Positions 46,816 to 59,181 of a DNA stretch of 64,000 bases are shown here, in pieces. The notes under the pieces are model-generated. The model was given only the letters and a program-made list of their open reading frames with translations, was not told where the DNA came from and did no database searches. This DNA comes from Poa pratensis (taxonomy: Eukaryota > Streptophyta > Magnoliopsida > Poales > Poaceae), in the NCBI GenBank assembly GCA_947311845.1, contig CAMZMU010000041.1, positions 134,911,849 to 134,975,848 of the forward strand. Reading direction: 5' to 3'. How positions within the stretch are numbered: the first letter of the stretch is position 1; every line of letters starts with the position of its first letter. Position numbers and translations under genes: made by a program.

Positions 46816-49800
46816 ATGACCAATTCCAAGACCGACGCTGCCAGCATCAGCACCGACAACATCATCAAGCCCACTCTCGAGAAGTTGTCGGAAGAACAAC
46901 GCCAAGGTCCGGAGGCGTGGAAAGAGAAGAGAAAGCAGGAGTTCGAGGCACTGCGACTCAAGCGGGAACAAGAAGACCAAGATCTGTACTTAGCCGGCTT
47001 CAAGGTAGATCGACAGGGAGTCATCTCACCGATCAAGGAACCGGAATTCGTACCTCTGGACATTAACATCGACAAACCCACTTTAAGCACAAGCCTCTTT
47101 TCTCCTGAACAAATAGCCGAGATTCAATATCATGTTTCGCAAGGCACCGCCAATGTCTATGATCTTATGCTAGATAGCGAAAAGGCTAAGAAAAACATAC
47201 TCCAGGGCCAGCCATCGGACAAATAGCTGATCAGCCAAACTAGGGAAAACCAGCTTGTACCTACGCTACTATGTCCAACTCCGATCCAGAGCATGCCTAA
47301 CCTGGCAATACAGCCGGGTCACGTGCAGCTCCCGGGTCACGAGTTACTGCCAAATCAAAATTCGGGTCCTTGGGTGCAAGCCGGCCCTTTGACCAGTTCT
47401 TCTCTTGTGACAGCTCAATCGGCCATTATGGATGATCTGCTAGCCGAGTTCAGGAGAAAGTTGGACCAAATAGCTTTTGATAAATTCGGGGTAATGCCAA
47501 AACATAGAACTTACGTCAAACCGTACCCCGATTACTTTCATCTGCAACCTTATCCCCTAGGTTACCGGGTTCCTGAATTTTCTAAGTTCAATGGGGTAGA
47601 TAATAAGTCAACATGGGAACATATTAGTCAGTACTTGGCTCAATTAGGTGAAGCTAATCATGATCATATTAAAGTTCGCTTGTTCTCATTGTCTTTAACC
47701 GGCATTGCATTTTCCTGGTTTTCGGTTTTGGCTCCTAATTCTATACACACATGGTTTCACTTGGAGCAAAAGTTTCACGAGCACTTCTTTGCCGGGGAAA
47801 TAGAACTAAAGTTATCACATCTTACGTCGGTTAAGCAAAAGCATGATGAATCGGTATCCGATTATGTCAAAAGATTCAGGAACACTAGAAACCGATGCTA
47901 TAGTCAGGCGATAACTGAGAGGGATATGGCTGACATGGTTTTCAATGGCCTAAGAACTTATCTAAAAGAACGGTTAGAAGGGCATGAATTTTTGTCTGTT
48001 GGCCAGGTCCAAGAAAGAGCTCTGGCTCAAGAAAGCCGGGTTAATGAGTCCAAAGACTCACATCGGATGAGCAGGAGCCGACTTAACACTGTTGAAAATA
48101 GTGCCGACTCAGGCGATGAAGCCGATATCTATCCTGCCGAGTTTGTTTGGCCTAGCAAGGTCAAACCCTATATGTGTGATGATTTAAAGGCGACTCGCAA
48201 GAATCGGGATGAAGAAGTTAGATGCAGCTTTGACGTAGGCAAGTGTGATAGAATATTTGATGCTTTGTTAAAGGATAAAGTGATTAGAATTAATCATGTC
48301 ATACCATCACCTGAAGAATTAAGGCGGCGGGCTTATTGTAAATATCACAATTCTTTCTCTCATGCTACTAGTGATTGCAATGTTTTCCGTAAACAGATCC
48401 AATTGGCCCTCAATGACGGACGATTGAGTTTTGCTGGCATGGCAATTGATACACGGCCGTTCCCCATGAACGTGCTAGACCTCGAGGGGAAGAAGGTTCT
48501 ACTTCGGCCAGAGGCGGCCGAAGCCGCTAACAAGTCTAATGTTGTTGTTGGTGAGCCCAGGAACAACGAAGGAAACAGCAGGTTGCCTGGAAGGAGAGTG
48601 ACCATAAGCCAACAACCCAGGGGTGGGGAGGTTATTAAGATCACCGTCAGCAACACCACGCTCGAGGGGCAACGCCAAGAGCCGGCTGGACTACCACCAA
48701 GGTTTATCAAACCGCGAAACACGGAAGTTGGTCAGTGGAAAGTTAACACGGTTAATGCCAAATACAAGCAGATAAAGCCGACTTTCGACATGCTGTTGAA
48801 CAAGTACGTGCGTCAAGCCGGAGTGAGATCACACCAATGGCAGCATGGAAAGCGACCAAGATCACTATCTACAAAAGGAGGTAGTCAGCATAAGCCGGCA
48901 GGCGAGTTCAAGCGCCGGGTGACCTGGCCATCTATGCAAAGCCAGCTCACATACCCCGGCGACTCATCATACTGGCAGGTCAAGGCGCAGGGTGTTAAGG
49001 CGGATGAACCTAAGTCCGGGTTATCTTCAGGTGACTCGATTATTGTTGGTACCCATGTGTTGAAACTAAAAGACCCGGTTATTGAGCCGGCAAACAAAGG
49101 GCCGATGCATGTTGTCGTGCCTAAGGCGGCAGCGAATGATCATGAGGCCAGTTCCAGTCAAGCCGCAGCAGCTCAACCCCGGGATCCAAAATACATCCAG
49201 CCAAAGTGTTGCCCATGCGGTATAACAAAGACGCAGAAGCGGAAGTTGCAGAGAGCCTGGAACCATGAGAAGGCGGAAGAAAAGGCAGAGCAGTCAAGGG
49301 ATGCTGTCTTCAATGCTAAGTGCCCAATGGTACCTTCCCAGGTTTGGATCCCAAGGCCAGTTATCATGGCTGCTTCTTCGACGATCGTACCAGCTTCTAC
49401 TATCAACTATGAGGCAGAGCCGGCAATCACGCCGGCTGTCACTTATTCTGCATGGGCTGATGAAGTGGAGGCAGCGGATCTGGCAATGGGTGAGCCGGTG
49501 GTACAAGACCCGACCATGAAACGATTGGCAATCTCAGACCCGGCTTCCGATGAGCTGGCAAATCGAGACCTCGCTATGGAAGAGTCAGCTGGAGACCCGA
49601 CAATGTCAGAATTAGTAACGGAGGAGTCAGGCGACTTAACGGATGAAGATTTGTTCGATTATGAAGAATCGCCGGCTCAATTGAGTATGGATATTAATAT
49701 GGTATACTATCTGCCTGCGGAATTCCGCGCTGCTGAGGAAGAAGGCGAGGTCGCACAAATTAACTTCGGACCCAAGAACGCTGTTTTTGAGAAACCTGGA

Positions 49801-50135
49801 GAGCCGGTTAAACATTTGAAGCCTTTGTATGTCAGAGGTCATATTGATGGGAAGCCGGTCACCTGGATGATGGTTGACGGTGGTGCTGTAGTAAATTTGA
49901 TGCTGTATTCTGTCTTCAAGAAACTACAACTAGACGATAGCGACTTGATGAAGACAAATATGGTGCTAAACGGGTTCAAAGGAGGAGAAGGAGTAGAAGC
50001 CAAGGGGGTTATAAGTTTGGAGCTCACAGTGGGGAGCAAAACTTTGGCTACTGCCTTTTTCGTTGCCGAGGTGGTGCAGGGAAATTATAACGTACTGTTG
50101 GGACGAGACTGGCTTCATGCAAATCAGTGTGTTCC
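46816..50135 (+). pseudogene. element C gag and protease (one internal stop)
   Basis: One frame runs from the ATG at 46816 to the LINE insertion, broken only by TAG at 47224-47226. The second part (from 47293) has a retrotransposon gag domain around residues 90-260 (landmarks FSKFNGVDNKSTWEHI, GIAFSWFS, MVFNGLR). A long low-complexity linker follows. Then comes an aspartic protease with DGGAVVNLM at about residue 862, followed by LLGRDWLHANQ. The product would form the retroelement particle and process it. The element is described as broken; nothing is inferred about activity. Confidence 0.85.
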
Positions 50136-51666
50136 TCTCTCTCGAAAGTACGCCAAAGGCATACTGACTTTTATAGAAGGCAGCAAAGACGAACAAAAGT
50201 TTACAATGGTTGTTCACATACAGGCATGCGATAGCCAGAAACTCCAACACCTAGTCCTAGGGCAACTACTCACGCTGCGCGGGTTCCCTCCCTCCAACTC
50301 CGGCCTCTCGCCATATCCTGAACTCGTCCACTATGCGATCCACCAAGACTATCACAGAGAGCTGCTATCGAACATTGTTGAACAGTCTAGCGTTTCGCTG
50401 CTTCCATAGGCTCCAACCTACCAGATAACAAATGCATCCGAGTATTTCTTTGCTTTCTTATCAAAAGGCTCCCTCACCTTCAGCCACCATGCTGCAAAGG
50501 TATCTGTCAGTTCCGTTGTCTGGACCTGCAGACCCGTAGCTCTGAAGCATCTATACCAAGTTTCCCTCGCATAAACGCATTATACCAGGATATGCTCGAT
50601 GGTATCAGTTTCCTGAAGGCACGTAAAGCAGGCGTCCACCTCCTCCTGTATGCCATGCCATACACGGCGATCAGATCTCCAAACTCGGTGCTGCACCGCC
50701 AGCCAACAAAAGAACTTGCACTTAGCTGGGGCTTTGGCTTTCCAAATGCAGCTAGCAGGCGCGAATCTTGTGCTCCCTTGGCAAAGTGCCCAGTATGTGG
50801 AACTTGCAGAGTACAGTCCACTCTTATCCCAGGTCCAAACGAAAGAGTCGTGCGCCAAGGGCTCACGGTAGGCGGTGATCACCGCAGCCCACAGCTGCAC
50901 ACATTGCTGGACGCCCTCAGGAGTGAGCTCGCCCGCCAAATCGGTCATCCATGCGTTGCCCACCATTGCTGCCTGGACAGTTCCGCTGTTTTTTCTCTGT
51001 GTGGTGGCAATTGCCCATATCAGTGGCGCAATTTGCTCCGACATGCGCCCGTCGATCCACCGACCAGTCCAAAACATCACCTTGTCTCCCCTGCCCACTT
51101 TAATCGCTGTAAGGCTCCTAAAGATAGCCTCAGCACTCGCATCCTTAAGGATGGGCAGACCTTACCACGACCTAGTTGGATCGGTACGCCTTAACCATAT
51201 CCAACGCGTGCGGAGAGCCATGCCCTGAAGCCATAAATTCTTGATACCCAAACCCCCAAAGCATTCAGGTTTGCATATTTGCTCCCACACAACAAGGCAC
51301 TGGCCACCGGTGACCTTATCTTTTGCAGCCCAGAAAAACGCACGCATCCATCCTTCCAATTCCTCACGAAGCCAAATCGGTGCTTCTGCAATCAAGAGCT
51401 GATGTATAGGTCTAGCCGCGAGCACAGCCCTGACCAGCGTCAGTCTCCCCTCCTTCTTAATCAGCCCTCTCTGCCATGCTGGGATAAATTTCAGCGCCAC
51501 ATCAAGCATAGGCTGCCATTCCGCCTTCGTGAGTGGCCGCAGTGCCAACTGAAGGCCAAGGTATTTAATCGGAAAGGGAACAATACTGCAACACAGCGTA
51601 TTTCTCACCCGGCCTTCTTCTCGTGTACCTCCCCTGATCATAGTTGCAGTAGATTTGTTGTAGTTG
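50136..51666 (-). mobile_element. 5'-truncated LINE inserted in element C
   Basis: The 1531-bp insert is flanked by perfect 15-bp direct repeats AAATCAGTGTGTTCC (50121-50135 and 51667-51681). On the minus strand it codes the C-terminal part of a LINE ORF2: the end of a reverse transcriptase (KYLGLQLALRPLTKAEW, EGWMRAFFWAAKDKV at 51683-51162) and a zinc-binding domain (51098-50580, with KAKAPAKCKFFCWLAVQ and CFTCLQETDTIEHIL). The two parts are in different frames, so the LINE copy is itself decayed. No poly(A) tail is visible at its 3' end (left side); only a short GA-rich end is seen. Confidence 0.92.
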
Positions 51667-54600
51667 AAATCAGTGTGTTCCATCTACTATGAATCAGCAG
51701 CTTGTGCAATGGGTGGTTGATGAAGTTGAGATTGTCCATGCAGATGACTCGGCATGCATTGCTTTAGCCGAGTCCATTGTTGATTGGCAGCATTCTAATG
51801 TTACATGCCTATCTGGGCGTGATTTATCCGGGTTTGATTTCCAGAGTGCTACCAGGGACGAATTCGTGTCAGTTTCTCTAAAGCCGATTGAGGGGAATCG
51901 GCTGCGAATCAAGTAGATGGATCCTAGCGATGAATGGTTGCAGAAGCGTCTGGACAAGTATCGGGCCGAGAGGAACGATATGTGTGAAGCGATTGAAGAA
52001 CCAGATGACATGGACAAGTTGGGACAGGGCTTTACGTCGGCTGACCCACTCGAGGAAGTGGACTTAGGGGATGGCACAATACCAAGGCCGACGTTCGTAA
52101 GCCGGAATTTGAAAGCCGATTACAAGTCCAAGTTAATCGCGCTAGTCGGAGAATACGTGGATTGTTTCGCCTAGGAGTACCACGAGATGCCCGGGTTAAG
52201 CCGAGAGCTCGTCGAGCATCGGTTGCCCATAAAAGCCGGCTTTAGACCTCACAAACAGCCGGCTCAAAAATTTAATCCGATCATATATGATCGGATCAAG
52301 GAAGAGATTGGCCGGCTTCTGAAAGCAAATTTTATCCGGCCTTGCAAATATGCTGATTGGCTCTCAAACATTGTGTCGGTAGAGAAGAAGGGATCCAGCA
52401 AAATCAGGGCGTGCATAGACTTCAGAGACTTAAACAGAGCCACGCCTAAAGATGAATACCCTATGCCAATAGCCGACATGCTCATCAATGATGCCTCAGG
52501 TCACAAGGTAATAATATTTCTGGATGGCAACGCGGGGTATAACCAAATATTCATGGCCGAAGAGGACACGGCCAAAACAGCGTTCCGCTGCCCCGGGTTT
52601 GTTGGTTTGTTTGAATGGACAGTGATGACCTTTGGGTGGAAGAATGCTGGAGCTACGTACCAAAGGGCGATGAACTTGATATTTCATGATCTTCTAGGAG
52701 TTGTGCTGGAAGTCTACATCGATGACGTGGTGGTTAAGTCGGACGGCGAGTCAAATCATTTGGCTGACTTGCGGCTTGCGTTTGAGAGGATGAGAAAGTA
52801 TGGGCTTAAGATGAACCCTTTGAAATGTGCCTTTGGTGTGTCGGATGGGAGATTCCTTGGCTTTATCATACATGAGCATGGCATAGAGATATACCCGGCT
52901 AAGATTGAGGCGATTCAGAAATTACAAGCGCCGGGTTGCAAAAAGGAGATGCAAAAGTTTCTAGGCAAGGTAAATTATTTGAGAAAATTTATTACTAACT
53001 TGTCTAGAAAGGTTGATGCATTTACTCAGATCCTTCGGCTGAAGAACGATGATGAGTTTATCTGGGGGGCCAAGCAGCAAGAGGCGTTCGACAAGATAAA
53101 AATCTGCTTATCTACTCCTCCGGTTCTCAGGAAGCCGGCTCATGGTCAGCCATTCCGGCTCTATATTGCTACAGAGGAGAAAGTAGTTGGAGCCGCCTTA
53201 AGCCAAGAAGCCGAAGGACAAGAGTACGTCATCACCTATCTGAGTAGGCATTTGCTAGATGCCGAGTTAAGGTACAACTTTATGGAGAGGCTATGCTTGT
53301 CTCTTTATTTTGCCTGCACCAAGTTGCGCCATTATTTGCTGTCCAGTGAATGCAAGGTTTTCAGTCAGACCGATGTTCTCAAACACATGATACAAAAGCC
53401 GATTCTAAGTGGTCGAATCGGCAAGTGGGCATATGGATTAATTGAATATGATTTGGCATATGAACCTCTCAAATCCATGAAAGGCCAGATTGTAGCTGAT
53501 TTCATCGTTGAACATCGGATTGACTTGGAACAAGAAGCCGGCTTAAACATTGTGTCGGCTGTACCGTGGAAGCTTTATTTTGACAGCTCAGTTTGCAGCA
53601 GTGGACAGGGGGTCAACATTGTGTATATTTCACCACACGGTACTATTTATGAGGCCTCTTGTCGTCTTGAATATTTTTGTACTAACAATGAAGCCGAATA
53701 CGAAGCACTTTTATTCGGGCTAGAAGTTTTGATTGACGCAGGGGTGACTCATGTTGAGGCATATGGAGATTCGCTGCTTATTGTCCAGCAGGTGGCCAAG
53801 ATCTTTCAGTGCAATAGCGGATCGCTCAATGTATACCTTGACAGATGCCTGGATATTATCTCAAAACTGGATTACTTTAACATATCTCATGTGTCCAGGC
53901 AGGACAATTGGCTCGCCAATGAGTTAGCGCAACAAGCATCAGGTTATCATGTTAGCAGGGGCATATTCTTCATAGCAGAAGAACCGATGTCAAAAGTTGC
54001 CAATTCAAAAGGTCGAGGGGAAGGTTCTATCGAGACCCGGGCAGAAGATGAGATCCGACCTGGAGAACCTGCAACCCGGCCGAAGGAGGTTGGTGTAACC
54101 CGCCTAAATGAATCTGGCGTAACCTGGGATTCTGATTGGAGAACACCTATCAGCACTTATTTGCAGAACCCGAGTCAGAAAACAGACAGGGCCGTCCGGC
54201 GGCTAGCGCTCAAGTACACGTTGGTGGACCATACTTTATATCATCGAACAGTTGATGGTGTTCTTCTAAAATGCTTGAATGAAGATGAAGCCAGAGTCGC
54301 CATGGGAGAGCTGCATGATGGTTTGTGCGGAACACATCAGTCGGCCCACAAAATGAAGTGGATGCTCAGGAGAGTCGGGTTTTATTGGCCGACGATGATC
54401 AATGACTATTTCAGATACTACAAAGGATGCGAAGCTTGCCAGAAGTTTGGAGATATTCAGTTGGTGCCGGCTTCACCTCTTAATCCTATCATAAAACCGT
54501 GGCCTTTCAGGGGTTGGGTGCTTGACTTCATTGGTATGATCCACCCAGCTTCATCTAAGGGGCATCGGTTTGTATTGGTTGCCACTGATTATTTCACCAA

Positions 54601-55393
54601 ATGGTCTGAAGCAGTACCTCTCAAAAACATGACCCACAAGGAGGCAATTCAATTCGTAACAGAGCATATTGTTCACAGATTCGGCATGCCACAGACTCTC
54701 ACTACAGATCAAGGAACTTCCTTCATGGCAAAGGAGGTTAAACAGTTTGCTGAGTCATTAGGGATCAAGATGCTCAGTTCTTCTCCATATTATGCTCAGG
54801 ACAATGGGCAAGCCGAGTCAAGCAATAAAATCCTGGTCAAGTTGATCAAGAAAAAGGTACAAGAACACCCAAGGCGGTGGCATGAAGTGTTGTCCGAAGC
54901 ATTGTGGGCTCACAGGATTTCAAGGCATGGAGCAACCAAGGTAACCCCATTCGAACTAGTGTATGGGCAAGAGGTTGTTTTACCAGTAGAAGTAAATCTG
55001 GCCGCCTTGAGGTTTGCTAGGCAAAATGATTTGTCGGCTGAGGACTATAGCAGTTTGATGATGGATAACCTAGAGGAGGTGGCTGACAAGCGTGTGATTG
55101 CCCTGAGGGACATTGAGAAGGAAAAATTGCGGGTGGCAAGAACTTACAACAAGAGAGTCTGGCTTAAGGATTTTCAAATAGGCGACTTGGTATGGAAAGT
55201 TATACTACCAGTTGGCTCTAGGAGCCGGAAGTTCGGCAAATGGTCCCCAACCTGGAAAGGGCCACTCCGAGTCGTGAGATTAGTACCCGACAATTCTTAT
55301 CTGGTATAAATATTGGAGGGCAATATGTTTCCTCGGGCTATCAGTGGGAAATACTTGAAGAAATTCAACCCGAGCATGTGGCAAACTGCGTAA
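51667..55393 (+). pseudogene. element C pol: reverse transcriptase, two RNase H domains, integrase (several stops)
   Basis: The frame continues gag-protease beyond the LINE and is broken by TAG at 51914-51916, TAG at 52172-52174 and TAA at 55307-55309; it ends at TAA 55391-55393. Within 52187-55309: reverse transcriptase with YIDDVVVKS near 52712, a Ty3-type RNase H (about 53150-53480), a second RNase H (about 53560-53950, with WKLYFDSS, NNEAEYEALLFGLE and YGDSLLIVQQ), then integrase. The integrase has a zinc domain (HDGLCGTHQSAHKMK to CEACQKFGD) and a D,D,E core (WVLDFIG, TTDQGTSF, NGQAESSNK). The second RNase H is the hallmark of the Tat lineage. The C-to-T type of the stop codons fits decay of methylated DNA. 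Confidence 0.88.
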
Positions 55394-55528
55394 ATCACTC
55401 GTATGGCCGATATACATATGTCGCCCTTAGTGCATGGCCGATGAGCTTAAGCATCGTCCTTAGATAAAAAAACTTCTGCATTTGAATATTTTCTAGTACG
55501 CAAGCTCTACTAGAAAATAGGGGGCAAG
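55394..55528 (+). other. element C 3' untranslated end with polypurine tract
   Basis: The stretch ends in AAAATAGGGGGCAAG directly before the 3' LTR. This is a standard polypurine tract position and composition. Confidence 0.75.
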
Positions 55529-56339
55529 TGTTGGCACCTGTTTTTGGCAGGTTAGCTCAAAGTTTGAAGGTCTGCTCCAGGAAAAATTGGCCACCCGGAA
55601 GGAGCGACTCAAAGGGAGATGACCTGGCAAAAACATGTAACCCGACAGACAGGTGAGTCGCAGCTGGCGTAAGCTGCAGGCAAACCCGGCAAGGCCACGA
55701 TGACCCGGCAGGATCTTAACTGGACAAAATAAGCCGGCACTGCTGGAGAAAGCCCGAGTCAATTCAAGCATACAAAGAAGGCAAGTTCGAAGTCAACACG
55801 GAAGGACAAAAGGCGACTTTCCGAAGGATCCGGAGAAGGACACTTGGGTCCGGGTTCAGTACGAAACCGATCTGAACTTGCCTAGTTTAGGAATAGAATT
55901 CGACTTAGACCATGAATTGTAATTCTTGTAGAAGTTCAATACTTGCACGGGAAGTCCAGCCGCCTCGTATATATGTGAGAGGTGATGGCCGATTGAAAGC
56001 AAGCAAACAATCAACATATCAATCCAAACCTTACTTTTTACCCTCCAGCAAACCTTGTTCATGCTTCCGTTGTTCGGCGACTTCGTCTAGATTTCACCAG
56101 ATATCGACAACCGAGAACCCGGAGCGGCCAAGTCCGGCCAGGTCTCACCTGATCGTCGCCGGCGTTCCTCCGACAGGGCTTGTACCGAGGGGCTGGGGCG
56201 TCCGGGTCTCAAAAGAGCCGGACTGTTGTCTTGCGTATCGCGCTGTAAGCCGGCCTTCCGTGGGGCGAGTTGCGGAGTATCTCCCCCGGCACCGCGGGTA
56301 CACGAGGACGTGTTTGTGTGACGCGTTTCTAACGCAACA
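55529..56339 (+). repeat. 3' LTR of element C
   Basis: The 811-bp LTR starts TGTTGGCACCTGTTTTTGGC and ends TTTCTAACGCAACA, followed by the duplicated ATCAC. Confidence 0.93.
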
Positions 56340-59181
56340 ATCACTTAAATAATCATTTATACTTTACTAGAGGATCTGTATCATTCTCAATTTGTCATTA
56401 CATATAAAGTTTGGAATGACACCTAGCTCCCACTCAAATATGCCTTCCGCATATAAGACCAGGGAATTTCCTTTAGCTCCCACTCAAATATGCCATTCAC
56501 ATATAAGATAAAAAAACTACTTAGCTCCCACTCACTTCTTTGTAAATGCAGGTTTCTTCAACTATTTTGGACGACTCCAAAATCCTTTGATCACATTATC
56601 AAAGTGAAGATTCCAGCTGCGATATGCTTGCTCTAGCCCATGAATGGAAAGCTGAAGTTTGCATACATGTCTAGCATCCTTAGGATCAACAAAACCTACT
56701 TGTTGTACCGATTACAACTCTTCCTTAATGTTGTCATTAGGTAACACGGTTTCTTTATCCATCCATCAATATCTTAATTGAAAATAATTAGTAGAACAAT
56801 CCCAAACAGACTTAAGCATCGCCACTTGAGACAAAATCTCGTTGTGGTCAACTCTTGAATTTGTCAAAACTGTTATGTGACAAATCGATCCTTATAGACG
56901 GTTGCCTTTCCGTTAGCGTCTATTTTTTCATAAAATTCCATTTACTCTCAATGGCCTGGAGGCCATCAAGAAGATTTACCCAAGTCATTACTTGGTAATT
57001 GTACATGGATTTTATCTCGGATTATGTATATTGCTCATAGCCATTTTTCGGACTTAGGTTCACCATCGCTTCTTTGTAGTTCGTAGGTTTGTCATGTTCC
57101 ATTAACATGGAGTTCATAACAAGATTGTCGTACCACACAGTGCTGAACACATTCTCATACGCCTACGATCTTAGTATGAGCTCAGAGCATCATGATCATT
57201 ATCATCAACTTCCTTCCAGTTGTGAAGGACGGTACCGGAACGATTTCCATTGCACCACTCGATGTCTGGAGATAAAGTTCGTTAACTTTTTCTTGCTCTA
57301 CTTTCTTTCCCACTTATACGCTTGACAAGAAACTATTTCTTGAGCAAGGTACGTTCCAGCAACAAATTTTCCGTTGTCGTGAGAAATGTATCCAACTGAT
57401 TTCTTAGATACACTACACAGATGAATTTATCCGTTTTAGGTTTGATCATATCAAAACACTAAAATATCGAAATGACAATCTAGGCTAAAAGCCATGCCAT
57501 CACTCATATGGTATTTCCTCCATGGATTTAGATGGTTTCCCTATTATCTAACATGAATGTTTTGTTTCTACCATATGACTTCAATGATCACAATAATTCG
57601 ATAAGAGATTTTATTTACCACACACTATCCAATAGAGTGTGATTACAACGTCCTAACACACCATAATATTGTGGTGTTTCATGCGGCATAATTTGTGGAA
57701 CTTTTCACAAGTCTTTCAATGATATGCCAAACTCATAACTCAAATCCTTGTTTCCTTGATCTGTATCGCAGGAATTTGATTTTCTTGTTAAGTTTATTTT
57801 TCTTACTTCACTCCGAACTTGCTTGATCTTATCAAACTTTTCGAACCAATGTTTCATTAAGTGGATATCCATATATCTACTCAAATCATTCGTGAAGTAT
57901 ACAAAATAAAGATTTTCACTATACGTTGAAATACTTCATTGATCCACACACATCCATATGCATGATTCTCAACAAGTTAGATGCCCGTTTCCAAAAAACG
58001 GTGTCTTAGTTATTTTGCAAGTGTCATAAGATCGAAATCTAAAGAATCGGAGATCCATCAAAATGGACCTTCTTTATGCTTATAATTTTGACATGACTCA
58101 AAACGTTAGTGTCAGAAGAATGTGGTGTCATTACTAAGTTTGTATCCTTTGGCATTAATGTTATAAATGTGGGAGCTACTACCGTCTAGATTCACATAAG
58201 AACATTCCATTCATAATCGGTGTATGAACATTAAAGATATCACTCATAAATGTACGACAACGATTTGTCACTAACAAATATGAATGATTGTCTCGCTAGA
58301 GGCAAGACACGCTTATAATGATCATGCTAACAAGCAATCAAAACGAATTTGTTCATATCCAAATTAATCCAAGTGGCAGATGTCGAGAGAGAGTGTCTAT
58401 GGCCATCATTAAATATTTGTTGCCATCATCAACACACTTTGTCTCTCCATCCTTCCAAGCCACTCAAACAGAAAATCTTGTTTCATAAACGATGACTAGT
58501 ATCGAAACTTAGTCACTGCATCGAGTACTTGTTTAGGTAAAATATTCATAACGCGTATATCATATATACACCATCATCATTGATGGCTTCCTGGCGTTTT
58601 GTTTCATCTTCTTGATTCTTCAACGCAATCAAGAATTCATGAAGGTGAACGATTCCCCTTGTATGACATAGTCTATGACAAAACATTTGCATATGGCAAC
58701 GTTGTCTGTCATCCAGTGATCGAGTTGAGCGAGGCGTCTCAATGCCATCAAGTATGACCAATGTCATCAAGTATGAATGCCACATGCTCTTTTAATGCGA
58801 GTGTTCTTTTCCATCTTGGTCGAGAAGAAAATCTGATTTACGGTGCATACAAATCATCTATCTCAGCAACCATTCCAAATGTTCGTGATCTGTCAATACG
58901 CACTCACAGTTCATTCTCTAGGGCAGAGATCATAGCATACACTGGACTATGATGAAATTATCCGCACAAAACTTGATAATCCAAATTATCCTTTTGTTAA
59001 CGGAATCTCTGGTTTTATGAACAAGGAGTATCCTCAAGCTATGGTATAAAACTATGAAGTTTGGACCCAACCTTTTTTTTAAAGTTTCTCAATCGGAGGA
59101 ACGCGCCTAAGTTTAAAAGGTCTATCGAACATGTTATTATCTACAAAGGTTTTGCAAAACATAAAGACTTTGTTCATAATA
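56340..59181 (-). pseudogene. element D interior, middle part (degraded Copia pol)
   Basis: Read on the minus strand, about 56700-56540 still spells a Copia reverse transcriptase segment (DPKDARHVCKLQLSIHGLEQ, then SWNLHFDNVIKGF). The rest of the region is decayed polymerase and gag sequence with frameshifts and stops. It resumes after element C and is interrupted again by element E at 59182. Confidence 0.75.

Larger units (their letters stand above)
45954..56339 (+). mobile_element. element C: Tat-lineage Gypsy retrotransposon with perfect TSD
   Basis: The element is 10.4 kb, flanked by the perfect 5-bp duplication ATCAC (45949-45953 and 56340-56344). LTRs are 45954-46762 and 55529-56339. 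The order gag, protease, reverse transcriptase, RNase H, second RNase H, integrase marks the Tat branch of Ty3/Gypsy. The two LTRs differ at roughly 5% of positions by eye, so it is not a recent insertion. It is inactive: several nonsense codons and a LINE interrupt the single gag-pol frame. Confidence 0.93.
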
